64,000 bases of DNA, from assembly GCA_017643585.1 (NCBI GenBank), contig JAEPND010000001.1, forward strand, positions 381,834 to 445,833, given 5' to 3'. This document shows positions 45,601 through 54,569 of the stretch, in pieces. The stretch comes from Maricaulis sp. (GTDB taxonomy: Bacteria; Pseudomonadota; Alphaproteobacteria; Caulobacterales; Maricaulaceae). The notes under the pieces were generated by a model. It was not told where the DNA came from, ran no database searches, and saw only the letters and a list, made by a program, of their open reading frames with translations. Both the position numbers and the translations under genes were made by a program. Position 1 is the first letter of the stretch, and the number at the start of each line of letters is the position of its first letter.

Positions 45601-47543
45601 GCGACATGTCCGGTGACGTGTTCGGTAATGGCATGCTGCTGTCCAAGCAGATCAAGCTGATCGCCGCCTTCGATCACCGCGACATCTTCATCGACCCGGA
45701 TCCACAGGATCCCGAAAAACTTTGGGAAGAGCGCGATCGCCTCTTCAAGCTCGGTCGGTCCTCCTGGCAGGATTACGATACGAGCCTGATTTCCCAGGGC
45801 GGCGGTATTTTCCCGCGCAGCTCCAAGACGATCACCCTGACCCCTGAGATCAAGGCCCTCACCGGTATCAGCGAGGATGCGGTCAGCCCGACAGAGCTGA
45901 TCCAGGCTCTGCTCAAGAGTGAAGCTGAACTTCTGTGGTTCGGTGGCATCGGCACCTATGTCAAAGCCACGCACGAGCAGCATTGGGAAGTTGGCGACAA
46001 GGCCAATGACAGCCTGCGCATCAATGCGGACGAGGTCGGTGCCAAGGTTATCGGCGAGGGCGCCAATCTGGGCTTCACCCAGTCAGCGCGTATCGAGTTC
46101 AGCCGCCATGGTGGCCGGGCCAATGCCGATTTCGTCGACAATTCGGCCGGCGTCGACAGCTCCGACCATGAGGTGAATATCAAGATCCTGTTGCGCCCGG
46201 TTGTCCGGGGTGGCGACATGGATCGTGATGCCCGCGATGAATTGCTTGAATCCATGACGGATGACGTTGCGGATCACGTGCTCCAGCACAATTACGACCA
46301 GACCCTGGCGCTGACCATGGCAGAGAAGACAGCCGTCGCTGATCTCGATGCCCATGAGCGGTTCATGGCGCGCCTGGAAGAACTCGGCCAGCTTGACCGT
46401 GAAGTCGAATTCCTGCCCCCGGCGGACGGAATCCAGACGCTCAAGGGCCGTGGTGAAGGTCTGACCCGCCCGGAACTGGCTGTTCTGATCTCCTATGCCA
46501 AGATCACATTGTTCGATCAGCTGGTGGCCTCGGATGTGCCCGATGATCCGCATTTCCGGTCCATGTTGATCAACTATTTCCCGGATCAGCTGCACAAATT
46601 CTCTGACGGCATGGATGCGCACCGCCTGAAGCGGGAGATCATCTCCACCATCCTCGCGAACGAGATGATCAATCTGGGTGGGCCGACCTTTATTCACCGC
46701 GCGATCGACAGTACCGCAGCAACGGTTCCGGCGATCGCCCGCGCGTTCGAGGCTGGCCGCCAGGTCTTCGGTTATGCCGAGCTGACCGACCAGATCAACG
46801 CTCTGGACAATGTCGCGCCGGCGACTGTCCAGCTTCAGCTGCACGAGGAAATCATTCGCCTGCTTCGTCGGCAGACCTATTGGCTGGTGCGGCGCAATCG
46901 ACACCGGTCTGATACCAAGGCTGAAGCGATCCGCGATGTGATCGATACCTATCAGCCGGGCGTTCAGCAGCTCCGCTCCATGGTCCACCTGATCATTTCT
47001 GATCATGAACGCCAGGGTTTCGAGGCGCGCAGGAATACCTTCGTCAAGGCCGGCGCTCCGGAAGAGCTGGCGCGGGCCGTTGCGGAATTGCGGCCCCTGA
47101 CCTCGTCGACTGATGTTATCGATATGGCAATCAACAGCGATTGGCCGCTCGCACCGACGGCCTTCCTCTATCATGCCATGGGTGCACGCTTCCGCTTCGA
47201 CCGGTTGCGCGGCCTGTGTCATGAAGTGGTGTCCGACCAGCACTGGGACCGTCTCGCTGTCCGCCGCCTGATGGAAGATTTCTACGCCAGCCAACAGGCC
47301 ATGACGGCCTCTGCCATGCGCTTTGCATTGCAGGCTGGTGGGTCTCTGGCCCAAGGCGTCGAAGAGCCCAGCCGTGAATGGGCCGAGAGCCTCGTCGAGG
47401 CCTGGATTGCCGTCAATGAGGAAGAAGCGGGTCGCGTTGACAGTGTGCAGCGTCAGCTCGATGCCTCCGGTGCCTGGACCCTGTCCAAACTGGCGATTGC
47501 ATCGACACAATTGGGAGAGATGGCCGGCGTAGCCCAGCCCTAG
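42618..47543 (+). CDS. gdhZ: NAD-specific glutamate dehydrogenase, 180-kDa type
   Basis: A 1,641-residue enzyme of the very large GDH class that oxidises glutamate to 2-oxoglutarate and ammonia. The N-terminal half carries ACT-like regulatory regions. The catalytic core is near residues 800-1200 with [37 protein letters not shown] (two blocks) and [15 protein letters not shown] for the dinucleotide fold. The C-terminal 400 residues are the class-specific helical domain. AGGGAGA precedes the ATG at 42618. In Caulobacter this enzyme (GdhZ) also slows division by acting on FtsZ. Whether that holds here is unknown. Confidence 0.93.
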   Translation: [1641 protein letters not shown]

Positions 47544-47557
47544 TCAAAGCGACTAGG
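47539..47557. terminator. Small hairpin at the gdh / hydrolase convergence
   Basis: CCTAGTC (47539-47545) pairs with GACTAGG (47551-47557) around five bases, spanning both convergent stop codons. The following GGGTTTT gives a weak T-run rightward. It may act as a terminator for gdh; support is moderate. Confidence 0.4.
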
Positions 47558-48419
47558 ACGGGTTTTCTCCAAACCTCTCATCCAGTAATTCCACGATACG
47601 CCGCTGCGCCCGCGCAGCGGCGTTCTCGTTGTAGACAATGCGTGGATCGAGTGGCGGGGCATTGGGCTCGTCAAAGGCGTGTGTCTGATCTGCATAGATC
47701 TCGAAACTGACGTGTGGCCCGCTACGCGTCAGGCGATGCGCGCAGCGGTTCGCCGGTGCGATAACATCGTCTTCTGCAAGTATGGCGTGCAGCGGGATGT
47801 GTGCAGGCAGGTTACGGCCGTCAGTCAGGGCCGGGAAACCGCAATAGGGATACATCGCTAGCGCGAGTTGAACCCCGCTCAGCCCGACCGGGGAGTCGCG
47901 AAGCGCGGCAGGCGCCCGGCCTTCGCCAGCCAGGCTCAAGGCGTCCAGGATTGTCCAGCCTCCGTGAGACCAGCCCAGCAGCGCCAGGTGATCCCCGTCT
48001 ATGCCCGGATGATTTCTAGCGATCTCCAGCCCGGCATGAATGTCCGCCGCGCGTTCCTGGCCCAGCAGGCGAAGTGCCATACAGACCTGGCTCATACTGC
48101 CCAGGCGACCGATCCCGCGCGCTTCGTTGGAATTGATGATCAGGGCGGCATACCCTGCGTTCACGATGGCGTCGGCGTAATTGTCCTGCACTTGCCTGCG
48201 ACCTCCGCAGCCATGCAGGAGCAAAACGCCAGGAACCGGGCCGGTGACATTGTCGGGCAAACGGATCTCGGTATGAGGCTGGATCAGCGTGATCTGTTGC
48301 TCGAGGGTTCGTTTCGGCACTGCCAGACCGCTCAAACTGACCGCGAAAGCGAGCAGCAGAACAGCCAGCAACAGGGCCAGTCCGGCGAGTGCGTAGAATA
48401 GAGACTTGCGCAAAAACAT
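47553..48419 (-). CDS. Membrane-anchored alpha/beta hydrolase (dienelactone hydrolase-like)
   Basis: A 288-residue hydrolase with an N-terminal membrane anchor or uncleaved signal (about residues 8-32, leucine-rich), then VPGVLLLHGCGGRRQVQ, nucleophile S151 in LLGWSHGG, an aspartate at 217 or 218 in LAEDDVIAP and H247 in DQTHAFD. The serine nucleophile and the LLHGCGG oxyanion region mark it as a DLH-like esterase on the periplasmic face. The ATG at 48419 was taken because an earlier in-frame start adds an unrelated, cysteine-rich extension. It follows purH on the same strand after 82 bases. Substrate unknown. Confidence 0.8.
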   Translation of the reverse strand: MFLRKSLFYALAGLALLLAVLLLAFAVSLSGLAVPKRTLEQQITLIQPHTEIRLPDNVTGPVPGVLLLHGCGGRRQVQDNYADAIVNAGYAALIINSNEARGIGRLGSMSQVCMALRLLGQERAADIHAGLEIARNHPGIDGDHLALLGWSHGGWTILDALSLAGEGRAPAALRDSPVGLSGVQLALAMYPYCGFPALTDGRNLPAHIPLHAILAEDDVIAPANRCAHRLTRSGPHVSFEIYADQTHAFDEPNAPPLDPRIVYNENAAARAQRRIVELLDERFGENPS

Positions 48420-48501
48420 GCCGGGACACTGGTGGCAGCGTCCCGGCAGGTCAATGTTTAGTTGATTCACAGGCGAACCCGTTGCGGGCTCGGTGAGCAG
48501 C

Positions 48502-50097
48502 CTAGTGGCGGAAATGGCGCATGCCGGTGAACACCATGGCAATGCCCGCTTCATCAGCAGCTGCGATCACCTCATCATCGCGAATGGATCCGCCCGGCTG
48601 GATCACGGCGGTGGCACCCGCCTCGACCGCAGCTTTCAGTCCGTCGGCAAACGGGAAGAAGGCGTCCGACGCACACACCGAGCCGATGGTGCGGGATTGA
48701 TCCCAACCGTTCTCGGCAGCCGTCGCCTCGGCCTTGCGGACAGCGAGGCGTGCAGCTTCCAGACGGCTGGTCTGACCCATGCCAACGCCGGCCGTCACAC
48801 AGTTGTTTGTGTAGACGATGGCATTGGATTTCACGTGTTTGACGACTTTCCAGGCGAACATCAGGTCGGCCAGTTCGGCTTCGCTCGGCGCGCGCTGGGT
48901 GACAACTTTCAGCTCTTCCGGCGTGATCATGCCGATATCGCGTTCCTGGACCAGAAGCCCACCGGCGACAGTCTTCGTCATCCAGCCAGATTGTTTCGTA
49001 TCGGCCATGCCACCGGTCAGGAGAACGCGCAGATTGGCCTTGGCAGACAGGACGGACAGCGCATCCTCGTCCGCATCCGGTGCGATGATCACCTCGGTGA
49101 AAATCTTGACCAGCGCGGAAGCTGTTTGGGCGTCCAGCGTGCGGTTCATGGCGACGATCCCGCCGAAGGCCGAGATCGGGTCTGCCGCAAACGCGCTTTC
49201 ATAAGCGCCGACAAGCGTGTCGTTCACCGCGACACCACAGGGGTTGGCGTGCTTGACGATGACAACGGCAGCCTTGTCCGCCGGATCAAACTCGCTCGCG
49301 AGCTCGAAGGCCGCGTCGGCATCGGCAAGATTGTTATAGCTCAGGGTCTTGCCCTGCACCTGGCGACCGGTTGCGATGCCGTGACGATTTTCTGGCGTCG
49401 CGTAGAAGGCGGCGCGCTGGTGCGGATTCTCGCCATAGCGCAGTGACTGGGTCAGCTCGCCTCCAAAGGCGCGGAAATCGGGAGCGCCCTCGCCCAGCTG
49501 GTCAGCGAACCATCCGGAAATGGCCGCGTCATAGGCTGCGGTGCGTGCATAGGCCTTGGCGGCCAGACGTGTCCGCAGATCCAGTGTGACAGAGCCTTCA
49601 TTGCTCTCCATCTGCTCCAGAACCTGGTCGACATCCTTGCCGTCCACGCAGACAGAGACCCAGGCGTGGTTCTTCGCCGCGGCGCGGATCATGGCAGGGC
49701 CACCAATATCGATATTCTCGACACAATCGTCCGAGCTGGCACCGCGCGCGACAGTCGCCTCGAACGGATAGAGGTTGACGTACAGAAGGTCGATTTGCGG
49801 GATGCCGTGCTCGCCCATCGAATTGCGGTCATCATGGTTGTCACGTCGCCCCAGCAGGCCGCCATGCACACGCGGGTGCAGGGTTTTCAGGCGTCCATCC
49901 ATCATCTCCGGGAATTCGGTGACTTCGGAGACATCCTTGGCGTTGATACCTGCTTCGTTGAGCGCGCGCAGCGTGCCCCCGGTGGACAGGATTTCCACGC
50001 CGGCATCCGCCAGGCGCTTGCCGCGCTCGATCAGCCCGTCCTTGTCGGAAACAGAAATCAGAGCTCGACGAACGGGTACGAGGTCCATAGCGGTCAT
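48502..50097 (-). CDS. purH: Bifunctional AICAR formyltransferase / IMP cyclohydrolase
   Basis: A 531-residue enzyme catalysing the last two steps of inosinate synthesis. The cyclohydrolase domain (about 1-200) shows [46 protein letters not shown] and [10 protein letters not shown]. The transformylase domain has [23 protein letters not shown] (near 280, with catalytic Lys-His) and [15 protein letters not shown], ending [38 protein letters not shown] lies nine bases before the first ATG. It is next to the polysaccharide genes; in relatives purH commonly follows the heparinase-type gene directly. Confidence 0.97.
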   Translation of the reverse strand: MTAMDLVPVRRALISVSDKDGLIERGKRLADAGVEILSTGGTLRALNEAGINAKDVSEVTEFPEMMDGRLKTLHPRVHGGLLGRRDNHDDRNSMGEHGIPQIDLLYVNLYPFEATVARGASSDDCVENIDIGGPAMIRAAAKNHAWVSVCVDGKDVDQVLEQMESNEGSVTLDLRTRLAAKAYARTAAYDAAISGWFADQLGEGAPDFRAFGGELTQSLRYGENPHQRAAFYATPENRHGIATGRQVQGKTLSYNNLADADAAFELASEFDPADKAAVVIVKHANPCGVAVNDTLVGAYESAFAADPISAFGGIVAMNRTLDAQTASALVKIFTEVIIAPDADEDALSVLSAKANLRVLLTGGMADTKQSGWMTKTVAGGLLVQERDIGMITPEELKVVTQRAPSEAELADLMFAWKVVKHVKSNAIVYTNNCVTAGVGMGQTSRLEAARLAVRKAEATAAENGWDQSRTIGSVCASDAFFPFADGLKAAVEAGATAVIQPGGSIRDDEVIAAADEAGIAMVFTGMRHFRH

Positions 50098-50151
50098 GAA
50101 ACCGGCTCCTTGGGTCTGTCAGAATTTGGCTGCGGGTTAGCACGCCTTGTC

Positions 50152-52074
50152 CTACTGGGAAAGCGCGCTTTCTTTGGATGGCTCCTGGACGGGTTGCAGC
50201 TGGGCGATTTCGGTCAATGCGGCCTGCATATGTTCGAGATCATTCCGGCGGGCGCTGTCCAGCAAAGCCTCCAGCAATTGCGTTGTCTTATCTCTCGGCA
50301 TGCGCGCGCCATTGATGGAGCGAATGCTCTCGATCGATGTCGAACGGGCCTCTTCGAAGCTGTAGATCAGGCTTTCATGGCGTTTTTCGCCAGGGCGCAG
50401 GCCGATCACATTGATGGCGCCTGGCGTGTCCGGATCAAGCCCGCGCAGTCGCAACAATTGACGGGCGAGCCGAAGAATGGAGACGGGTTCACCCATTTCG
50501 AAAACATAGAGGGCGCCGTTGAGATCCTTGTTCGCTGCCGTCAGGGAGGCCGCGGAGAGGACCAAGCCAGAGGCCTCGCTGACCGTCATGAAATAACGGG
50601 TCGCTTCCGGGTCGGTCACGGTGACGGACTGGCCGGTTTCGATCTGGTGCTCAAACAACGGCACAACAGATCCGCTGGAGCCCAGCACATTGCCAAAACG
50701 AACGACACAAATACGCAGGCCGTTATCGCTTTCTGCCTCTGCCTGCGCCAGCAGCTCGGCCGCGCGCTTGGTGGTCCCCATGATATTGCCGGGTTCGACC
50801 GCCTTGTCGGTCGAGATCAGCGCGAAGACTTCGACGCCATGCGTTTTGGCCGTTTCTATCGCGACGGAGGTGCCCAGCACATTGGTGCGGACCGTCTCGC
50901 CGGGATTGAGTTCGCTCATCGGGACGTGTTTCAGCGCCGCGGCATGCAGCACAACATGCGGTTTTTCCTCGGAAAACACCGTGTCGATGCGTTTGGGATC
51001 GCGAACATCGGCCAGAACGGCGCGCCAGCTCACCTCGGACTGGCGGCGACGCATCTCCATGTCAATTTCATAGAGATTGGCTTCCGAGGCATCGAGCAGG
51101 ATCAGTTTTTCCGGTGAAAGCTGGGCCGCCAGGCGTACGAGTTCTGAGCCGATCGTCCCCCCTGCACCGGTCACGAGAACACGTTTGCCCTCGATCATCT
51201 CACGCGCTGGCTCGAGATCCGGAGTGCGAGGCGGGCGGTTGAGAAGGTCCGCGGTTTCAACCGGAGAGAATGCGCCGGGACCTTTCCCGGGCCGGGCGCG
51301 TGAGAGTTTGGCACCCGTCGCCGCGGCAATCCGGATCAGCGCGTTGACTGTCTCGATGTGGATTCTCTCACCGGCGAGAACGAGGCGAGGCGGCAGAGGC
51401 TCGACCGCAGCCAGGCGATTGATGGCGGCGGGAAGCGCATCGAGTTCGCCGATCACCTGGATACCGCGAATGGCGCGGCCGTCGAGCGGTGCGTCCAGCA
51501 CCACCAGTCCCTTTGCCCGGAAGGGCGCAGAACCATTGCGGCGCGCAAGGTCCCGCAGCGCATTGTCCAGATCGGCTTCCGCGCCGATGAAAATCGCCGC
51601 CGGTTTCTTTCGGTCCTCGAAGCGAAAGGTGGCCTGCAGCCCGCCGGTCCGCCAGGCCGCTACGATCATGCGCGCGCCAATCAGAAGGCCGATGAGGATC
51701 GGAATCTCGATGAGAATGCTGGTGCGCGGGAACCCGTCCAGGCGGTTGAGCAGGAAGAGCACCGGCAAGAAGATAAGGTTTGCGAGCCCCACCGCACGAA
51801 CAATCCGGGCCGCATCATTCAGGGCGGTGTAGCGCCAGACGCCCTTGTGCAGGGATTGCAGGGGAAACACGATCGCACAGGCAAGGGTGAATACCGCAAC
51901 GGACCGCAATGCCACACCAGCTTCCGCCGGCGTATCATGGTAATAATAGCGGATCGTCACCGCCAGCCACATCGAAACCGCCGCTGCCAACAGGTCGTAA
52001 GCTGAGACGGCGAGCACCGGACTCCAGAACGGTCTCCTGTCGGGACGCGACTTATGTGGACGCGGCATACTCAC
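50152..52074 (-). CDS. Membrane nucleotide-sugar 4,6-dehydratase (WbpM/CapD/FlaA1 type)
   Basis: A 640-residue protein with four N-terminal membrane helices (about 18-135), a degenerate middle Rossmann region, and a C-terminal SDR dehydratase domain. VTGAGGTIGSELVR near 297 binds NAD, and STDKAVEPGNIMGTTKR near 425-440 has Met in place of the usual catalytic Tyr, as in WbpM. VRFGNVLGSSGSVVPLF is also typical. It converts UDP-N-acetylglucosamine or a similar sugar to the 4-keto-6-deoxy form for O-antigen or capsule. The start overlaps the heparinase stop as ATGA. No glycosyltransferases are in the window. Confidence 0.9.
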   Translation of the reverse strand: MSMPRPHKSRPDRRPFWSPVLAVSAYDLLAAAVSMWLAVTIRYYYHDTPAEAGVALRSVAVFTLACAIVFPLQSLHKGVWRYTALNDAARIVRAVGLANLIFLPVLFLLNRLDGFPRTSILIEIPILIGLLIGARMIVAAWRTGGLQATFRFEDRKKPAAIFIGAEADLDNALRDLARRNGSAPFRAKGLVVLDAPLDGRAIRGIQVIGELDALPAAINRLAAVEPLPPRLVLAGERIHIETVNALIRIAAATGAKLSRARPGKGPGAFSPVETADLLNRPPRTPDLEPAREMIEGKRVLVTGAGGTIGSELVRLAAQLSPEKLILLDASEANLYEIDMEMRRRQSEVSWRAVLADVRDPKRIDTVFSEEKPHVVLHAAALKHVPMSELNPGETVRTNVLGTSVAIETAKTHGVEVFALISTDKAVEPGNIMGTTKRAAELLAQAEAESDNGLRICVVRFGNVLGSSGSVVPLFEHQIETGQSVTVTDPEATRYFMTVSEASGLVLSAASLTAANKDLNGALYVFEMGEPVSILRLARQLLRLRGLDPDTPGAINVIGLRPGEKRHESLIYSFEEARSTSIESIRSINGARMPRDKTTQLLEALLDSARRNDLEHMQAALTEIAQLQPVQEPSKESALSQ

Positions 52075-53837
52075 TCAATTCCCCCTACAGCGCCGCCAAT
52101 TCGGCCGAGGCGCTGGAAAGCCCACCGGACACGGTTCGGAGGGCGGTCTCCCGCTCCGAATGGTTCGGCATCTCCATGTATTACTATCTGAGTGGCTCTT
52201 TGGGGAGGGGCGCCTGCTGCAAGATAGACAGAACGTTCCAGGGCGATGGGTCCGCCATCGGTGCGAAAGCGCCATCCATCGCCATTGGGCTGAACAAGCA
52301 GTGCGCTCATATTATCGCGAGACAAAGAGGCTTTGACACTCGGGTGCAAGTGGAACCGGATCGCGAAAGGCCAGCGTACCTCAATGTCTTCGGGTGGGCC
52401 GTCCGTGACGGGCCGGAAGAGCGCGTCCTCGCCCCGCAGGTCGCCGCCATCTGCCGCCAGAAAAATGCGCCGCCGATGTGAAAGACCATAACGCTCGCGA
52501 TACCCTTCCTGGCTTCCCTCCAGCCAGATGCCCATCTCACCTTCATTACGGCGGGCAGAGACTTGGCCGGCCGGAGCGACAAGGCGCGCGCCCAACAAGT
52601 CTCGTTTCCATCCACCGGACAGTATTTTCGAGGACGAAACCTCACCCAGAACCAGCGTCGAGTGGGCGGCTGTCGCACGCACGGCTTCTCGCCAGTCAGA
52701 GGTCTGGGCATCGTGCCAGCCGCAATTCACGACAAGGCGGCCCCCGGGGGTGCAGAACTCGATCGCCAGCGCACTGGCATGGGCTTCCGTGCTCAACGCG
52801 CCGCGTGGGGCATCTCCGACGTCGAACAGCACTGTGGCGCCGCCGGCCTCGGTGCGATGATAGCCGGAATGGGGCGCAAAGCCGAAAGGCTTTATAGGTT
52901 CATCCGCGCGGGTCAGCGTGCCTTCAACCGCAGCCTTGTCGAATTCACCGCCCCCGTGAAACCCGGCAAGACCACCATCGGCCATCTGGAAGAACCGCAC
53001 CATCGGTCGCAGGCGATTGATCGCCCGAGAAATTTCTGTGGGCACCGGGATATTCGCCATTTCCGCGATATCCACCAGGCCCTGCAAATCAATCAGGGCT
53101 TCCGTCGTCGCCTGGGGCGCACGGGAGACATGGCCACCATCAGGCAAGATTTGACGCGCGACTTCGCTGGCGAGTGCGGCGAGGCCGGCACGTTGCAGAT
53201 TGGCCTGCCGGGGAAGGCAGAGGCCGGTTGCGGTCACCGCGATCGTTGCCCGCAACCGAACACGCCCATCCTCGGCAAGTGGCAGGGTTTTGAGCAAGTG
53301 CCGGGCCTGGCGGACGAGTAAACTGCGTCGTCGGAGAATCGCGTCATCCGGCTCGCCGGTCTCGCCCAGCAGGTCTTCGCCCGAGCGCAGCCAGTTCAGG
53401 ATGCGCGACGACATGACAGGGGCTGACCAGACAAAACTGTTCCAGCGGCCATGGCGCTCGATCCAGGTGTCGACCAGCCGCCGGGCCTCGGTCTTTCCGT
53501 CATGTGCGGGAGCGGCGATGACATCACGCAGCCAGCCATGCTCGTGCAATTGCTCGGCGAATGCCCTGCTGGGGGTCAGCATGTCCCAGATATCGGTCCC
53601 ATCGCGCGCGATCAGCTGGTCACCGGCGAGCGAGAAACGGCCATCGCAGATGGCATCGCCCTGGGCGCCGTCGGGCTGATAGGGGTCGTCCAGTGCATAG
53701 TCGAGCGTGCCCTGGGCGTTGCTGCCAGATTGCATCAGGGATGCAAGTCCCATCGCGTGAAGGCTCGACGAGCTTTCACGGCGCAAGCCAAGCCAGGCTG
53801 CGCGAACAAACTCCATGGGACCTATGGAGTGAGCCAT
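52071..53837 (-). CDS. Heparinase II/III family protein
   Basis: A 588-residue protein with an N-terminal alpha/alpha toroid (about 60-330), including WNSFVWSAPVMSSRILNWLRSGEDLLGE, and a C-terminal beta-sandwich heparinase II/III-like domain with GFAPHSGYHRTEAGGATVLFDVG, HASALAIEFCTPGGRLVVNCGW and AHSTLVLGEVSSSKIL. Such proteins cleave uronic acid polysaccharides by elimination, but this stand-alone alphaproteobacterial subtype has no proven substrate. No signal peptide is seen, which is odd for a polysaccharide lyase. It lies three bases after rpe and overlaps the dehydratase gene, suggesting joint work on a surface polymer. Confidence 0.85.
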   Translation of the reverse strand: MAHSIGPMEFVRAAWLGLRRESSSSLHAMGLASLMQSGSNAQGTLDYALDDPYQPDGAQGDAICDGRFSLAGDQLIARDGTDIWDMLTPSRAFAEQLHEHGWLRDVIAAPAHDGKTEARRLVDTWIERHGRWNSFVWSAPVMSSRILNWLRSGEDLLGETGEPDDAILRRRSLLVRQARHLLKTLPLAEDGRVRLRATIAVTATGLCLPRQANLQRAGLAALASEVARQILPDGGHVSRAPQATTEALIDLQGLVDIAEMANIPVPTEISRAINRLRPMVRFFQMADGGLAGFHGGGEFDKAAVEGTLTRADEPIKPFGFAPHSGYHRTEAGGATVLFDVGDAPRGALSTEAHASALAIEFCTPGGRLVVNCGWHDAQTSDWREAVRATAAHSTLVLGEVSSSKILSGGWKRDLLGARLVAPAGQVSARRNEGEMGIWLEGSQEGYRERYGLSHRRRIFLAADGGDLRGEDALFRPVTDGPPEDIEVRWPFAIRFHLHPSVKASLSRDNMSALLVQPNGDGWRFRTDGGPIALERSVYLAAGAPPQRATQIVIHGDAEPFGAGDRPPNRVRWAFQRLGRIGGAVGGIE

Positions 53838-53840
53838 GAA

Positions 53841-54500
53841 CTAGCCCCGCAGCGCCTGGATATTGTCCTGATACTGTGAGGGGCCACCGCGGAAGACGGC
53901 AGATCCAGCGACCAGCGCGTGAGCGCCGGCAGAACGGCATTGTTCCGCCGTCTGCGGATTTACGCCGCCATCCACCTCAATCAGGGTGGCCAGTCCGCGC
54001 GCATCAATCCGCTGGCGCAAGGCTTCGATCTTGGTCAGTTGGCTGGAAATGAAGCTCTGGCCGCCAAAACCCGGATTCACACTCATGATCAGGACCAGGT
54101 CGAGTTCCTCGAGCACATAGTCGATCACGTCGAGTGGAGTCGACGGATTGAGCGCGGCGCCGGCTTTCTTGCCAAGCCCCTTGATCGTCTGGACCGTTCG
54201 GTGAAAGTGCGGGCCAGCTTCCGGATGCGCCGTGATCAGGTCTGCGCCTGCATCTGCGAAGGCCTGCAGGTAAAGATCTACCGGCGAGATCATCAGGTGG
54301 ACGTCGAAGGGTTTGTCCGAATGCGGTCGCAGGGCTTTCACAACACCCGGACCAATGGTCAGGTTGGGCACAAAATGACCGTCCATCACGTCGATGTGGA
54401 TCCAGTCGGCGTCCGCATCGTCGATGGCGCGAACCTCCTCGCCGAGTTTTGCAAAATCAGCGGAGAGGATGGAGGGGGAAATTATGGTGTCTTGAGGCAT
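53841..54500 (-). CDS. rpe: Ribulose-phosphate 3-epimerase
   Basis: A 219-residue TIM-barrel enzyme that interconverts ribulose 5-phosphate and xylulose 5-phosphate. [35 protein letters not shown] (metal-binding His and Asp), [46 protein letters not shown] are the full family set, the last closing the phosphate site. It follows rsmB after 69 bases and precedes the heparinase gene after 3. The order htpX-rsmB-rpe-heparinase is familiar from Alphaproteobacteria. Confidence 0.96.
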   Translation of the reverse strand: MPQDTIISPSILSADFAKLGEEVRAIDDADADWIHIDVMDGHFVPNLTIGPGVVKALRPHSDKPFDVHLMISPVDLYLQAFADAGADLITAHPEAGPHFHRTVQTIKGLGKKAGAALNPSTPLDVIDYVLEELDLVLIMSVNPGFGGQSFISSQLTKIEALRQRIDARGLATLIEVDGGVNPQTAEQCRSAGAHALVAGSAVFRGGPSQYQDNIQALRG

Positions 54501-54569
54501 GATGACCCGATAACAGTGGCGTTTCAGGGGTGCAAGCAGTCGTCACCGCAAAGGGTGAACCGCGAGATA

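Noticed and set aside
46083-47510. A 475-codon open frame opposite the 3' part of the glutamate dehydrogenase gene
   Set aside because: Fully antisense to a strongly supported gene, with low-quality composition and no motif.
49666-51117. A 483-codon open frame antisense to purH and the dehydratase gene
   Set aside because: Spans the ends of two real genes, which a genuine gene would not do; sequence is shadow-like.
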